Assembly (NCBI GenBank): GCA_003344405.1
Contig: NOWV01000004.1
Coordinates: forward strand, 1,178,001 to 1,242,000
DNA from: Trichoplax sp. H2
Lineage: Eukaryota > Placozoa > Uniplacotomia > Trichoplacea
Reading direction: 5' to 3'
Length of the DNA: 64,000 nt
Numbering within the stretch: the stretch's first letter is position 1; each line of letters begins with the position of its first letter. The translations under genes and the position numbers were made by a program. Shown here piece by piece: positions 40,101 to 51,848 of the stretch. Below the pieces are notes generated by a model. The model did no database searches. It worked only from the letters and a program-made list of their open reading frames with translations, and had not been told where the DNA came from.

Positions 40101-41786
40101 TCTAATTTCTATGAGGATCGATATTATACAGAATACCATATGGTTGCATGCTTACAATTCCCTTACGCCTCTAATTGAGGTTGTGTAGCATTGTTTAAGT
40201 TTCTGTATACTTTATTCATTCTTACGCCCAAAACCCTATGAAGCATTATTCCATAAAATGTTGTAGTTACTCTGTTGGGTATGCGCTTTATAGTACCCTT
40301 GAAGCAATTCTTATAAACTGATCCTATTTTATACATTACAATAATAAATTGCTAAAATCATTTAGATTCTTGGAATATTGTCTAAATTAGCGAATATATT
40401 GAAAACATTTTCTGGCAGTTATAATGAAAGTATATAAATATGATATTTTACTATACGTGAAAGAATACATATTGTAACTAAAATTATGGTAATTGTTTTG
40501 TAATTTTTAAATCGATCTAACTGCTGCCGTATGGACGATAATTTATGTAAATATCACATTTGCGATTTGATACCATCTAACGTCCAAAGTATTATACCTT
40601 TAATATTTAGTTCCATCGTAAATACATCAAAGAAGAGTTTTACGTTATCACAGTAGTTTATTGGGTGGCTATATTATTTTTTTCTAATTATTGTGATTGG
40701 TATTAAGGACTGTAATCAATGAGGTGTAATAATATCAGCAAAATGGTACTACAAGTAGCGTATCACTTTATCTATAATTTTCCTTTGCTTATAGTATGGC
40801 TGTAGTTTTTATCGCTTAGGAATATACTGTTTGTTGATAGTAGTCATATATACGAGAATATGTTTCACAGAATGAAATGGTATTTAGTTGGTATCCTCTA
40901 GTAAGAGTTGAGTTGATTCGCATGTTTTGGTCTTAGATAACGTAACACTAATGATATACCAGAATTAAAAACTATCAGAAATTTGCATGAGATCGAGTAT
41001 CAGTAGTTGAGCGTTATCTTGCCTATCATAGAGCAGCTCAGCTGGTATACCATGATAGTCATGGAATAAGAATCATTCTTGATGTAATAATAACAACCTT
41101 AGTTATAAATAAATAACTGTAATGACTGTTCTACCTACTCGGATGAAATCAAGAACGATCTATAAAAGGGAAAATATCTGTTACTTCTACGGATTAATTT
41201 TATGGTATCAGTTGTATGATTAGAGTTTTGAAACATCATGTCCAGCTGATAGTTCAATAATATTATGCTTTGCACGTTAATCGAATATTGAACACTATTC
41301 CGGTATACGAGCATTCAAAATTACTTTAGGTAAGCGCAATTTGGTTGTGAAACATGCCTTAATTGCCGTAATAATAGCGGTACAGTTATTGCATCTTTCC
41401 GACGGAATACCGAATGTTTTTAGCAAGGAAAGATATAGAATGCTTCTAGGGTTGCAGAATTGAAAATGGGTTAATTGCTATTTCAATAGAATACTAAGTT
41501 CACGAGTATTGAAGAAAGATCAAAATTTTAATACCCGTATTAAACTTGTCTTGATTTAAACAAAAGAAAGATAATCTCGAAACGATTAGCCTTGAGGTAG
41601 ATTTTATTATTTTATAATAGCATCGTAGGAAAAGGTTTTAATTTAACGGCGAGGTAAGCAATAATGAGAATGAGACTGTTACAGTTATCATAAAATTAAA
41701 ATTCTGCGTGATTTTGGCTTTTCAAGATTACATCGCTTATTTTGCAAAGAAAGTTAGATTCGCAATAGATTTTTAGATTTATTTTA

Positions 41787-41888
41787 ATGGCTTTAGAAAT
41801 TTATAACTCAGCTAGAGCTAATAGCAGTATCAAAAATTCAAAGTTGCCTCATTTTCGTTCTGAACCAGATATAATTGAAGTGTTATGA
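41787..41888 (+). CDS. Possible 33-residue small ORF, unknown
   Basis: ATG to TGA, beginning MALEIYNSARANSS and ending RSEPDIIEVL. Its composition looks protein-like in otherwise random AT-rich sequence, but there is no homologue I know. It has no signal peptide. Chance occurrence is quite possible. Confidence 0.2.
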   Translation: MALEIYNSARANSSIKNSKLPHFRSEPDIIEVL

Positions 41889-42424
41889 TAGTTAATCAAA
41901 TGTACGAGACGGAATACTTCTGTAAACCATTACGCAAATTAAAATAGTTGAGCGGCAACTCAATTTAATTTTTGTCTTAACAAAGCGTCTAAGTAGATGT
42001 TGCCGTTCATATTATACCCTATTGCTGAGCAAGAAGAAATATCTAACTGGTCAAGTTGATAATATATCAATACAACAATTAATTCTAAGATATGTTTAAC
42101 TTAATGACTAGACGAATCCGATCAATTTTATCATGCTGTAGCTTGCTTAAGTTAATAAAATTAATTATAGGAATTTATAGACAATCGAATCCAGAAATTT
42201 TAATCAGTTGCTGCATAGCAGCTGTTTTATAGATAGTAAAATAAGCCTTCAAATTTTCTTCTTTAATAAGTTAAATATTTTGAAGGGTATTACCAAATGA
42301 GATTGTAAATAATGTTTTAATTATTGTACCTTATGCGTTAGGGTACAGCAAATGTTATTACCCTATGCTCTTTAACCACTTCTTTTGTTCATCTAATATA
42401 AGGTTATTGTTGTAAAAGTAGTAT

Positions 42425-43426
42425 TTATTTTTTGTTACTAACTAGACTTTTTCTGGTAAATGTGCCACTGGTCGTTAAAGTCTTTCTTATTTTTTTATAA
42501 AATTCCTTCCTATATGATTGATTAATTGCTGAATACAGGACAGGATTAAAACAGCAATTAATTAAGATTAATATTTTAGTTACCAGATAAGCCTCATCAT
42601 CCATCGGTAAGAGCTGAAAATTCATCAAAGTGAAATAAATTTGACTTGGAGTCCAACATAGCATAAAAGTCATTGATGATATAAAAGTGATAATAACTAC
42701 GCGACGGTATATTAATTTATTACGAAATCGACCAACATTATTACAAGATGTAATATTAAAAAGTTGATGTAATTTTTTTACTGTTGCCGCATAACATACG
42801 ACGAGAGTACAACTCGGTAAGAAAAATTTGGTTAGAAATAGCAGCAAATATAACATGTTATTGATTACTTTACCAATAGGTAATTCTTGCCAGATACATG
42901 TAAATGCTTGATCGTAGATATAGCCATAGCTAAGACTGCTGTGGAATATATTAGGCATATTAACGATTCCACTCGATATTGTTACGGCCATAATCATCCA
43001 TTTAGTTCGATTGGGCGTAAATAAAGCACGATGTCTAACTTTATTTTGTATAATGTAGTACCTTTCAATGCTTAATAACGTGACGGTATAAATGGAAGCA
43101 ATTCCAGATGTCCAAACGAGATATTCCGATGCTATAAAGCTGCAATATAGAGTCCCTAAAAGGATGTTAGTTGAAGTATTGGTGATGTTAATTTTATCCT
43201 TGCTCTGTAAAGGCACTAGTATACTTTCGCTGTAGACTAGTGTACTATTAGGTACAAGAATGACTGAAATACAGAACGCAATATCAAAAATTGCCAATGC
43301 CATTATAATTTTACTGGAGGATTTACTCAGTAATGTTCGCGTACAGATGAACATGAAGCAATTAACTGTATTACTAAAAATTGCAAAAATAGCAATAGAA
43401 AGAAGTAGAATATTAAGAGCTTCCAT
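42425..43426 (-). CDS. Class A (rhodopsin-like) G-protein-coupled receptor, single exon
   Basis: One frame of 333 residues from the ATG at 43426. Seven membrane segments with complete class A marks: SN in TM1, LAIFD in TM2 (44-48), Cys95 and Cys177 as the likely extracellular disulfide, ERY at the TM3 end (121-123), CWTP in TM6 (257-260) and NPVLYSAIN in TM7 (294 onward), then a basic C-tail (YRKEFYKKIRK). The first extracellular loop is asparagine-rich with possible glycosylation sites (NIT, NTS). It lies about 8.6 kb from the first receptor on the same strand and shares its overall plan (ERYY, short N-terminus, single exon), so both probably belong to one lineage-expanded receptor group. 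Ligand and coupling cannot be read from sequence. Confidence 0.92.
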   Translation of the reverse strand: MEALNILLLSIAIFAIFSNTVNCFMFICTRTLLSKSSSKIIMALAIFDIAFCISVILVPNSTLVYSESILVPLQSKDKINITNTSTNILLGTLYCSFIASEYLVWTSGIASIYTVTLLSIERYYIIQNKVRHRALFTPNRTKWMIMAVTISSGIVNMPNIFHSSLSYGYIYDQAFTCIWQELPIGKVINNMLYLLLFLTKFFLPSCTLVVCYAATVKKLHQLFNITSCNNVGRFRNKLIYRRVVIITFISSMTFMLCWTPSQIYFTLMNFQLLPMDDEAYLVTKILILINCCFNPVLYSAINQSYRKEFYKKIRKTLTTSGTFTRKSLVSNKK

Positions 43427-45086
43427 AACCCATGAAATATATTATAATAAAATTGGATGTTCTAAATCTCTAAAATTTGTTGTTGAGTTTTGTTCCTCTT
43501 GCATGAGAATATTTTACCGATCTTACAGCTGACAGCTATAACTATAAAAAGTAATCTATCCTTAGGATATCTATAAAATGGTATATCTTAGAGTAGAGAC
43601 AATAGTACTCGTATAACGTCTACGTGATCTCCTATACTTTTGTGTTCAAGTTAATTTGCTCAAGTACATTTAGATAATTGGTTAGTATAATGTATGGTAG
43701 TCGACGTGTTACGCTTCTGAATTTTTTATGATCTAATAAGCATAATAATTAAAATATACAATGACGACCAATGATGCAATTCAACTTGCAGTATATGTAG
43801 TGTATACTCGTAATTAGATAAATTGATTAATAAAAATAGTATACCATATTTCTTGATTTCCAAAAAAGGCTCAATTGCCAACTTAAATACGCTAATAGAC
43901 CTTTTTGATTCGGTAAATCTACTCTTGATTAATTCGTTTACGTTTTCAGTTCTCTCTAACAATAATCATATTATGGTTAAAGAATAATTTATGTGGTAGC
44001 AGTAAGCCGTCGTGTTTAAACAATTGATAAGGAAATAACTACAGTTCTCTTTTGTTTTTCCCCTTATTTTTCTGTATAGTTGAATAGCTAGACTAATAAG
44101 TAGTTCATTATTTTAGTGCCTAATTCCATATTTTTAAGGAAAAATGAAATATTCTTACGTAGATGATAACATTCAATTAACTTAATTCGTGTTGCTATAA
44201 ATAAATAAAACGTCCGACGCTATTTTTAAATTCCGTCTTTGAAGAATAACCATATTAATTAAAGTACTAACACTACGCTTTGTTTCGTGCGCTAATGATT
44301 TTAACTCCTTCAAATGATATTGGAAAGGGCTATACATGCTTTGTCTGTACGTTGGATAAAAAATTGTCTGCTACAAATTTATCTGAATTGAAATGAAAAG
44401 ACAAGTTCAACCTTGGTAAGAAAATGCATTTTAATTGTTTTGGAATAGATTCGTTGTCTACTATATATTGCGCCTAATATTTATTAAGATCAGCAATTTC
44501 GGTGAGATTGGCCAAATATGCCGTATTTTACTAATTATTATTTATATATTTACATAAACCCGTATAGCCACGATCATAACATATAGTCAACCATAAAATA
44601 CAAAATTTTTCAATAGGAAAGGGTCACAGTAAGGTTTTGAAGGTAAAATGATGCTGATGTACAACTATAATCAATATATATACATCGGTCACTGTACAAT
44701 CCAATTTAAATAGCTACAGTATTTCTTGTACCAAACTGTAAGAAAGTTTCTGATAAGTTGAGGATTATATAGCTAATTGCGCAGTAGGCTGCCTTAAAAT
44801 TATAAAACATTATTTGCATTGTACTACTCAACCCGTAAGGTCGATAACGAAGTAGAAATGCTATCTATATTAGATAGTTCTGCAGTGATAGTAAAGAGCA
44901 TAGATCATCAAACATAAATGCTTAGATTATTATACTCAAAGATTCCATAACAAAGTTCTTCCAACTCCGGATATATTCAAAAAAATTAAAGTTTAGCTAA
45001 ATTTCAACATTCCTTCCAATAGAATTGTAATCAATTCGTAGGAAGGTTAACATATTTCAAAATTTCAGAACGGTATGCATCTTATA
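43427..45086. other. Intergenic between the second GPCR and the MATE gene
   Basis: AT-rich. Only a weak exon-like frame at 43726-43960 on the minus strand was noticed. No repeat block upstream of the receptor start. Confidence 0.55.
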
Positions 45087-48000
45087 CTACACGTTAAAAG
45101 CTCCAGTGGTATTTAATATTGGTATTTCGGTAACAGGCTGACTATCATTGGTACTTCGTAGAATCTGATTACTAACAGTAAATCTAAGTGTTAATCCCAC
45201 TGCAAAGACAGCTGCAATAAAAATCGTAGTGATGACTCTACGCTTTAAGATTAAGTTCCATGGATCTTTATTACTTCGTACAATAACCTGAACATCTTGT
45301 TCTATGTTTTCGTTACTATTAATTAAGGTCTCAGTATCATTAGCAGCTACATCTTTATTTATAATATCTTTCTGAACTTCTATAAGAATAAGATAAACAG
45401 ATGTTAGTAACTCATTCTTATTGATACAGCACGAAAGCAAAATTTCTTATTGCAAGCCAAAGTAATGATAATCTATAAATTTTTTCGTTATTAGTACTAT
45501 CAAGTATGGTTACTTCATGTAACATGATTAAAGTTGAGCGGACGTACCGTCCATTTCTATATCGTTCTCACTGTTACTTGTACTTAGATTTAACGTGTCA
45601 TCTCTTGATCTTTCCATTGCCTGTGAAATTTAATATTGATAATATTTATTTCCTTTGCAATAAAATTACATTTGCTAAATCACCTTTTCTAAACGTTAAA
45701 CTGAGAAGCAATATGAATCGGGTGATTTTTTTCGTAAAATTATGTTGTCATAAAATGGATAAGATGTGATAGCTAGATTTTTATGGCTACTATACTAATA
45801 GATATTTAGTAAAAAATATTTGCCATACCAGTTTTGCTTGGTTTTCCCAGTTGACTCTTGCAAGTATTATAAAATCAAAGAGCATCTAGCCCAAACAAGA
45901 ATTGAGTTATTAACCTTAACGATACGAATTACTCAGAAGATGCTACATGAAATTTTAGTAATGTATTAATTCGTTCTTACTTGCAAACTTAATCCAGTTA
46001 ACGAGCCAATCCAAAGACCTGGGATCGTAATGACAGGTTAATGAATTATAAATATAATGTGCGCGTACTGTAAGAAATTAAGAGAAAGACTGATGATTCC
46101 TAAATTTTTTGCATCGTTCTTGCCTTTCAGGCCCATATGTGCAGAAAACGTAAGTACAAGACCAATTGGAATAGCAAAAACGCAGTAACCAAGAAAATTT
46201 GCTATTGCTCCAAGCCGTTGAATTCCGATACCTTTGATAATGCCGCCACATATACACTATTTTTAATCATGATTATAATAAAACAAAATGGAAATGCTTA
46301 AAATAAAAAAAGATGAGGAATGGATATTTTATTACAACTTGTTGCGGAGTAATTTTGGTACAGCTGCCGTATCATGGTTTCCTTAAGATTACTTGTCTGG
46401 GAATGTGTTAATATTAATTTATCTAAGTTTCTAATAGATAAGTGCATAGTTTTATAGTTTTATCTAAGTGCTGATAGCTAATGTTTATGTACATAGGTTT
46501 ATTATGAATTGACTTATTTTTTCAATAAAGGTTTGGATTTAGTTTTGTCTAAGAGAGAATAACGATAATACTGTTCCTCCAGACGGTGGAAATCGTCAGT
46601 ATTTAAAATCTTACTGTAGGTAGATGTCGGGGAAGACAAAACTGACAATAAGCTCGTAGTGTTCTCTGTAGTAGTTTTTAATTTTTCTCACGTTACAAAC
46701 TTTAGGTTTTTAACACAACTGGAACGCCTTATATAATTTTCTATAATTTTCTACTTAGATAAGGGTATATGGAAGACATTGGTTTAAAATTAAAGGTGAT
46801 GAGTAAATTTGAATACCGGCAAATTGACAAACCTGAGTTCCGTCGAAGATATGGCATGCAGCTACGAAGGGGTAAAGTGTTGCCGCCAGAACGATTACTT
46901 CTCTATATCAAGTGATATGAAGTCGGGAATTAGATTTGTAACTTTATTAATTATTGAAATATATCCATACTTATCCGTAGTAAAAGCGCGAGCAAGGACA
47001 TCCTTAGTCGCCATGACAATCGAGAAAAGTATGACGACAGATACCGCTAAAAAAAATCAGAAAAATTTTAGCATTGGCAATAAATTATCAAACTTATCAA
47101 AGATCGCATTTTATTGCGACATACAACTCAGAAATAGAGCAGCTAATGCTGCTCTACGAGCACCAGTGGGATTATTGCTACCCAATTCATTACCAACGCG
47201 AACAGTAGCGGCATCGCCGATACCTAGGCAGACCTATGATTACAGGAAGTTGTATTCATTAAATTATCTGAAGAAGTTAAGTTAAACAAGATGCAATTGC
47301 CTATTACAATTTCTCTAATTTTTAAACAAGGATAGCATTTAGTTAAATAATGGTCAAATTAGTTATCATTTACTCACCACGAACAAAAAGAGTAATGTGT
47401 TGACTAAAGCACCTTGTGCACCCAGCGCCACTGTACCTAGCAATCCTGTCACAGTCGATGTGTCATATGATAAAGAGATAAATACATCAAGAATGCAATG
47501 AGAACACAATTTTATCCTACTTACCAGCTGCGATTGTATACACTTCAAAACTCCACCATTCTATACACAGCATTACTACACCGGCCGTAGCAAGCTTCAT
47601 GTACGAGAACCAATCCAAGAACAAATCTTGAGACCAGCCATCCCATGTACTAAGATGAACCTTTTTCCATTTAATGTAAACTAGCGTGGCAACAGGCAAG
47701 AAACAGAAGGAAATATTGCTAGCCCAAGCCGCACCTCTTTAAATGTGAAAAGTTAGATTTACAGTTAATATCGTTGATATTGAATATTTCACTACTGTAT
47801 TTGTGTATGGAGGATTTATCCATGTCATCTATTGTAAAATTTCAAGAAATACTAATTCTTACGTCAGTCCCCATTTGAAGACGAAAAGGAAGAGGTAGCA
47901 TAACAATGCATTAATACCATTACCAATCAAACCAATTATTGCTGCTGGTATTACATTTCCCTGCAATAGTTTAATAAATAAAAGTCAGATATATGATGAG

Positions 48001-51000
48001 CATTCCTTAACGTTAATAGCTGACGTGCCCCTATGTTAACCTATAACTTTGTTGATGAGGATATTTAGGCAATACGTATAAATATGAATTTAAAGACATT
48101 TTACATGTCAGAAAAGCCATGGAGCAACGTACTAAATTTACGAGAGTACAATCCTTTAGTACATCAAGTATTTACCTGTGCTTGGAGGTATTTTTGTAAT
48201 ATCAAGAAGTAAAGTTGACCCTGGGGATAAAGAAGGGTAAGTTTAGCGACACTTATTTAAATAGGCTTGATATCGTAGTTAGATGGATGCTAATTACTAT
48301 TAAAAATACATATATACCATTAATGATGGTATGGCATTTATGATGAAAGTGTCAGTCAGTCTGTACAATAAAATGTTAGAAAATAATCTTAGTATGCTAC
48401 CACGAAGTATAGAAGACAAGTTTTGGTTAAGGAGAGATGCATTATGAAAGGTAAATTTATAAGCCTATAAATCTATGAAAATCGAACATTACCTGACAAC
48501 ATCGATATTCTGGCGGAATAGAACTAACAATAGTGCGCCACAATTAAACCATAGCGTGTAAATTACCAGCAAAGACAGGGATAAAATTATCAGGCCTAAA
48601 GGATAATTGTGGCTATAGTTAGTACTCTGTAGGGTCTATAGTTTCCTGTAGCACTTTCTAATACCGTATTATGTTACATCGAGGAAGAGAAAAATACAAT
48701 TCAAAGTGTTATGAAGCATTCAGTTGTATCAACGCAATTAAAAACGGAACTGTCATAGTAACGTGTTACTGGTAATTTCTATGTATTTCATCACTTACTG
48801 CGCTGTAGTACTATTCCAAGTTTTTTCTTGTTGCTGCTTCCAAATACCTAAAATTTACAAAGGAATCATTGATGGAGTGTACAAAGATATTAAATCTACC
48901 GGGTAACATTCAGGTACACGAGGTAAAAGTAAAGCGTGCATCTTAAAATGTTCGATAATAAAATTCAACATGAAGACGTTCTGTGAGACAGAAATATTGC
49001 ACGAATAGCCTTGTATGTGAATAAGGGCTATATGAAACATGAAAACTATTGATATTCATTATGTACAGAGAAGGGTTCTGTTATACCGTATGATAGCTTT
49101 CCTAGCAAATGGTAATTACATATTTTTATAATCTTACCTGAGGGAATAGAGTGTCGCATGCCGCGCAAAGGCCGGTAACAATAGAAAGCCCAAACACATT
49201 AATAAACTAAAATTATAGTGAAAGAAGATAATTATAAAATTTAGTGAATTTCGAAAATAGCGTTAATAGTTTGCATGTACTGCTATATCCGACGGTAAGC
49301 AAATTACGATGAAAAAGTTTGTAGATCTTCCTGAATTTGATCTGTTTACATACCGAAGTTGCTAGTGCTGCAAGGAAAGAAATAACATAGATTAAGATAC
49401 AGACACGAAATATGGTGTATAATCAGGCTTAAAATGTTTCGTTATGTGGCAATGAAGACGCAGCATGAAGACTATCAAAAATTGATCTCTTGAAACACAC
49501 ATAGGGTATTCAATAAAGTCTTACAGTTGCTAACTAACTACTGTTATTATTGAGCTTTGGCTTTTAATTTTAGTCCTGTAAATAAGACTGCTGTAGTACA
49601 GAGTGACAATATCTTTAAAGTATTAATTATAATTATTATACAGTACGAATATTGTACCGAAGTGATGTACTGTATACTATACAGATATGTATAGCAAGTC
49701 CGTTTCCCGACAACATATTCAACGTACTTTGATATATCAATTTATGCATAATCACGTGAGAGTGATATCGCAATCATAATAACAATTATTAGTATCCAAG
49801 TTCCTTACTTGCAGCAGCTAAGCTGGTCCTATCTAAGTGACCACAAAAAGCAGTAGTGACAATTGGATTCGATGAACGAGTAACATTGATCAAGATCTGT
49901 TCAAATACAAATGGTTACACATTGATAAATCCATGAATTTGCAGTGTTGCTAATTCTAAAGTTATATTTCTACTTTTGTCATCATTTAGGCAATGGATAT
50001 ACGGGTATTCGTACAATATCAGAGTACAGTACGAATAATGAGCGGATTCGCTTTAACATTCTAAGAAATGCAAGATCTATGGTTCAAATTTCAAAGTTAA
50101 AGTACTGTACTTTATAATAAAAATAATAATACAACCACAATATAACATTGCAAATAGTATACGATAGGATATCTCTAGTCTGTCGATAGCGCGATTCACC
50201 TGAGATACAAACTATTTAGAGTGAGTGCAAAAATCGTAGCATCATTTTAAACTAACTGTAAGTTACTTAACATTGCTTCTTGATTATATTTAAAATATCA
50301 TTCCTAAATTTAGTGACAAAATATAGCAGAGTGGTTAACGAGTATGTACATAGTACGTATACCGTATACTTGTTTGTAGTGGAATAATTTGTCACTATAA
50401 TTTCATATGTTGAAATAACTGAGGTAGAGTAGTTGGCATGATTTTTCTATGGCCATATTTGATTTCACATCTAGTCATAGTCGTCTTTTAAGGTAATCCG
50501 TTGCAAGAGTGTATTTAAAGGGCGTATAAATTTACAGCTTTGTATAATCACTTGTACATACTGTACTGTACAGTAAAGAATAATTGTGCTGGACAGTAAA
50601 AAAAGGCTTTAATTCTTTCTGGAATCAATCGTAAAACAATAATATTACTGCCTACAGTAGAGTAGATCTGCAGTTAAGGTGATTCCTTTTTGGGGACAAT
50701 AATTGCAATAGCATGCCGGTATGCATTAATAAGTTCCAAATATGTACGTACATATCTAGTTATAAACAAGCATGTTGCGCACGAGCTCGCCACATGCAGT
50801 CAGTCGACAATGCGAGTACAAATGCAGACAGCATCTACATGACTGTACACTGTAACACTACAGCATTACTGATTTAAAATTGTCCAGACACACAGCTAGT
50901 GCAGCACTAACAGCATGAGAGAGATAAAGAAGAAGACAAGAAATAGAGCTATTGGTTTATAAACTTGAAGAACGATTATGATTAATTATTAAAGATCTTA

Positions 51001-51079
51001 CCAAGGGCCAAGCCAAGGTAAAAATTTTTCGAAATTCAACCGAGAGATTTTTCGAAATTCGCAATTGCTTGAACCACAT
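45087..51079 (-). CDS. SLC47A: SLC47/MATE multidrug and toxin extrusion transporter
   Basis: Eighteen exons in reading order: 51079-51002, 49896-49809, 49367-49354, 49206-49138, 48847-48799, 48595-48493, 48360-48318, 48220-48176, 47960-47863, 47736-47525, 47445-47378, 47233-47125, 47046-46971, 46902-46833, 46256-46124, 46018-45981, 45885-45829, 45371-45087. They give 544 residues (human MATE1 570). The family exports organic cations against protons at the plasma membrane. Family blocks run end to end: EFRKIFTLAWPL, FCGHLDR, GLCAACDTLF, LFRQNIDVV, VVMLCIEWWSFEVYTIAAG, ATVRVGNELGSNNP, CGGIIKGIGIQRLGA. The last exon carries an acidic linker then the extra 13th helix typical of animal MATEs. The ATG at 51079 has an in-frame stop just upstream. 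Exon 3 is only 14 nt; the intron after 46124 starts with GC. Confidence 0.94.
46019..46123 (-). other. GC-AG intron in the MATE gene
   Basis: The exon ending at 46124 must stop after CTGAAAG, where the intron begins GCAAGA on the coding strand; no GT lies near. The acceptor is GATCCCAG. The join reads MGLKGLWIG, matching the family's GLWSG block. GC-AG introns are a known minor class with an AG|GCAAGT-like donor, which this resembles. Confidence 0.85.
49354..49367 (-). other. 14-nt microexon of the MATE gene
   Basis: Without this piece the flanking exons (49896-49809 and 49206-49138) do not join in frame and lack about five residues of the conserved TM1-TM2 linker. The 14 bases are bounded by a pyrimidine-rich acceptor ending TTGCAG and a GTATGT donor on the coding strand. 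They supply T-L-A-T-S and restore phase, giving SLAAATLATSFINVFG, which fits family spacing. Confidence 0.85.
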
Positions 51080-51566
51080 TTTTTTGGTACTAGTATATCA
51101 CTCAATAATGCTATAACATATGCATAGGCAAAGAAAATAAAGTGATAGGGTTGCTTTGAATTGAGTTTTACTTTCTTTGTTGGGCAGATTTTAAATTCAA
51201 CTACCACATGATAATTTTGCTTTTTTACTTGTAGCAACGAGTACCAGCCACCAAAATTTTAAATGTTCAAGTAAGGACGTAGAGTATTTTTAATTGTATA
51301 TTATTATTAATGTTCAGTCTACCGGCACTTTTATAACTAGAGCTTTTAGATAGGCAGTACAATAATTTCTGATAGAATTTCCTTGGATTAAATTTTGGAG
51401 TTCAATGCCCTTCTTTGCTGCACTCTATTACTGTAGTGTACATATCCCTCCGCGACCTTCGTTTATAAAGCTTCGATAATTTAATATTACATTCATTACA
51501 CGACCGTGATGCAATGCAATTCATTAAGTTGATTGGACTCATCCTCTTTTCCTTTGTACCCAAATG

Positions 51567-51639
51567 TGTAAAACAGATGTCGTATGATTTCTTGGTACTA
51601 TAGTGGAACGAGGCCAATGTGAACGACATCTGTTTTACA
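51567..51639. repeat. Perfect 17-bp fold-back next to block D
   Basis: TGTAAAACAGATGTCGT (51567-51583) is exactly inverted at 51623-51639 around a 39-nt loop; the TACTG run begins about 10 bp after it. Confidence 0.9.
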
Positions 51640-51648
51640 TCGGGGTTT

Positions 51649-51848
51649 ACTGTACTGTACTGTACTGTACTGTACACTATCCTTGAATAATTAAATTAAA
51701 TTAAGGTTAAGGTTAAAAAAGAACATCTGACATTAGCATACAGCATGTTGATGCAATAGTGTGCAATGTACAGTACACTTTCGTTGGCAAAAATTTGACG
51801 AAAAAATGCACTGTAGTACTGTACAGTACAAACAGTAAAGTACTGTAG
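51649..51848. repeat. TACTG inverted-pentamer repeat block D
   Basis: It opens with a (TACTG)n run of five or six units at 51649-51676; further palindromic copies lie at about 51768-51779 and 51815-51848. It lies 570 bp upstream of the MATE start codon. Confidence 0.88.

Larger units (their letters stand above)
33818..42424. other. 8.6-kb gene desert between the two GPCRs
   Basis: Very AT-rich. Apart from an exon-like segment at 37000-37118 and a 33-codon frame at 41787-41888, no supported coding sequence was seen. No TACTG repeat block and no recognisable transposon. Confidence 0.6.

Noticed and set aside
43726-43960. Minus-strand exon-like frame upstream of the second GPCR (RTENVNELIKSRFTESKR...)
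   Set aside because: It has an acceptor-like TTAG but no ATG, no clear donor and no family match; kept only as a weak possibility.
45506-45769. 87-codon plus-strand open frame
   Set aside because: It lies inside a MATE intron on the opposite strand; no recognised domain or splice support.
46809-47285. 158-codon plus-strand open frame
   Set aside because: Antisense shadow of three MATE exons whose minus-strand reading matches the family in phase.
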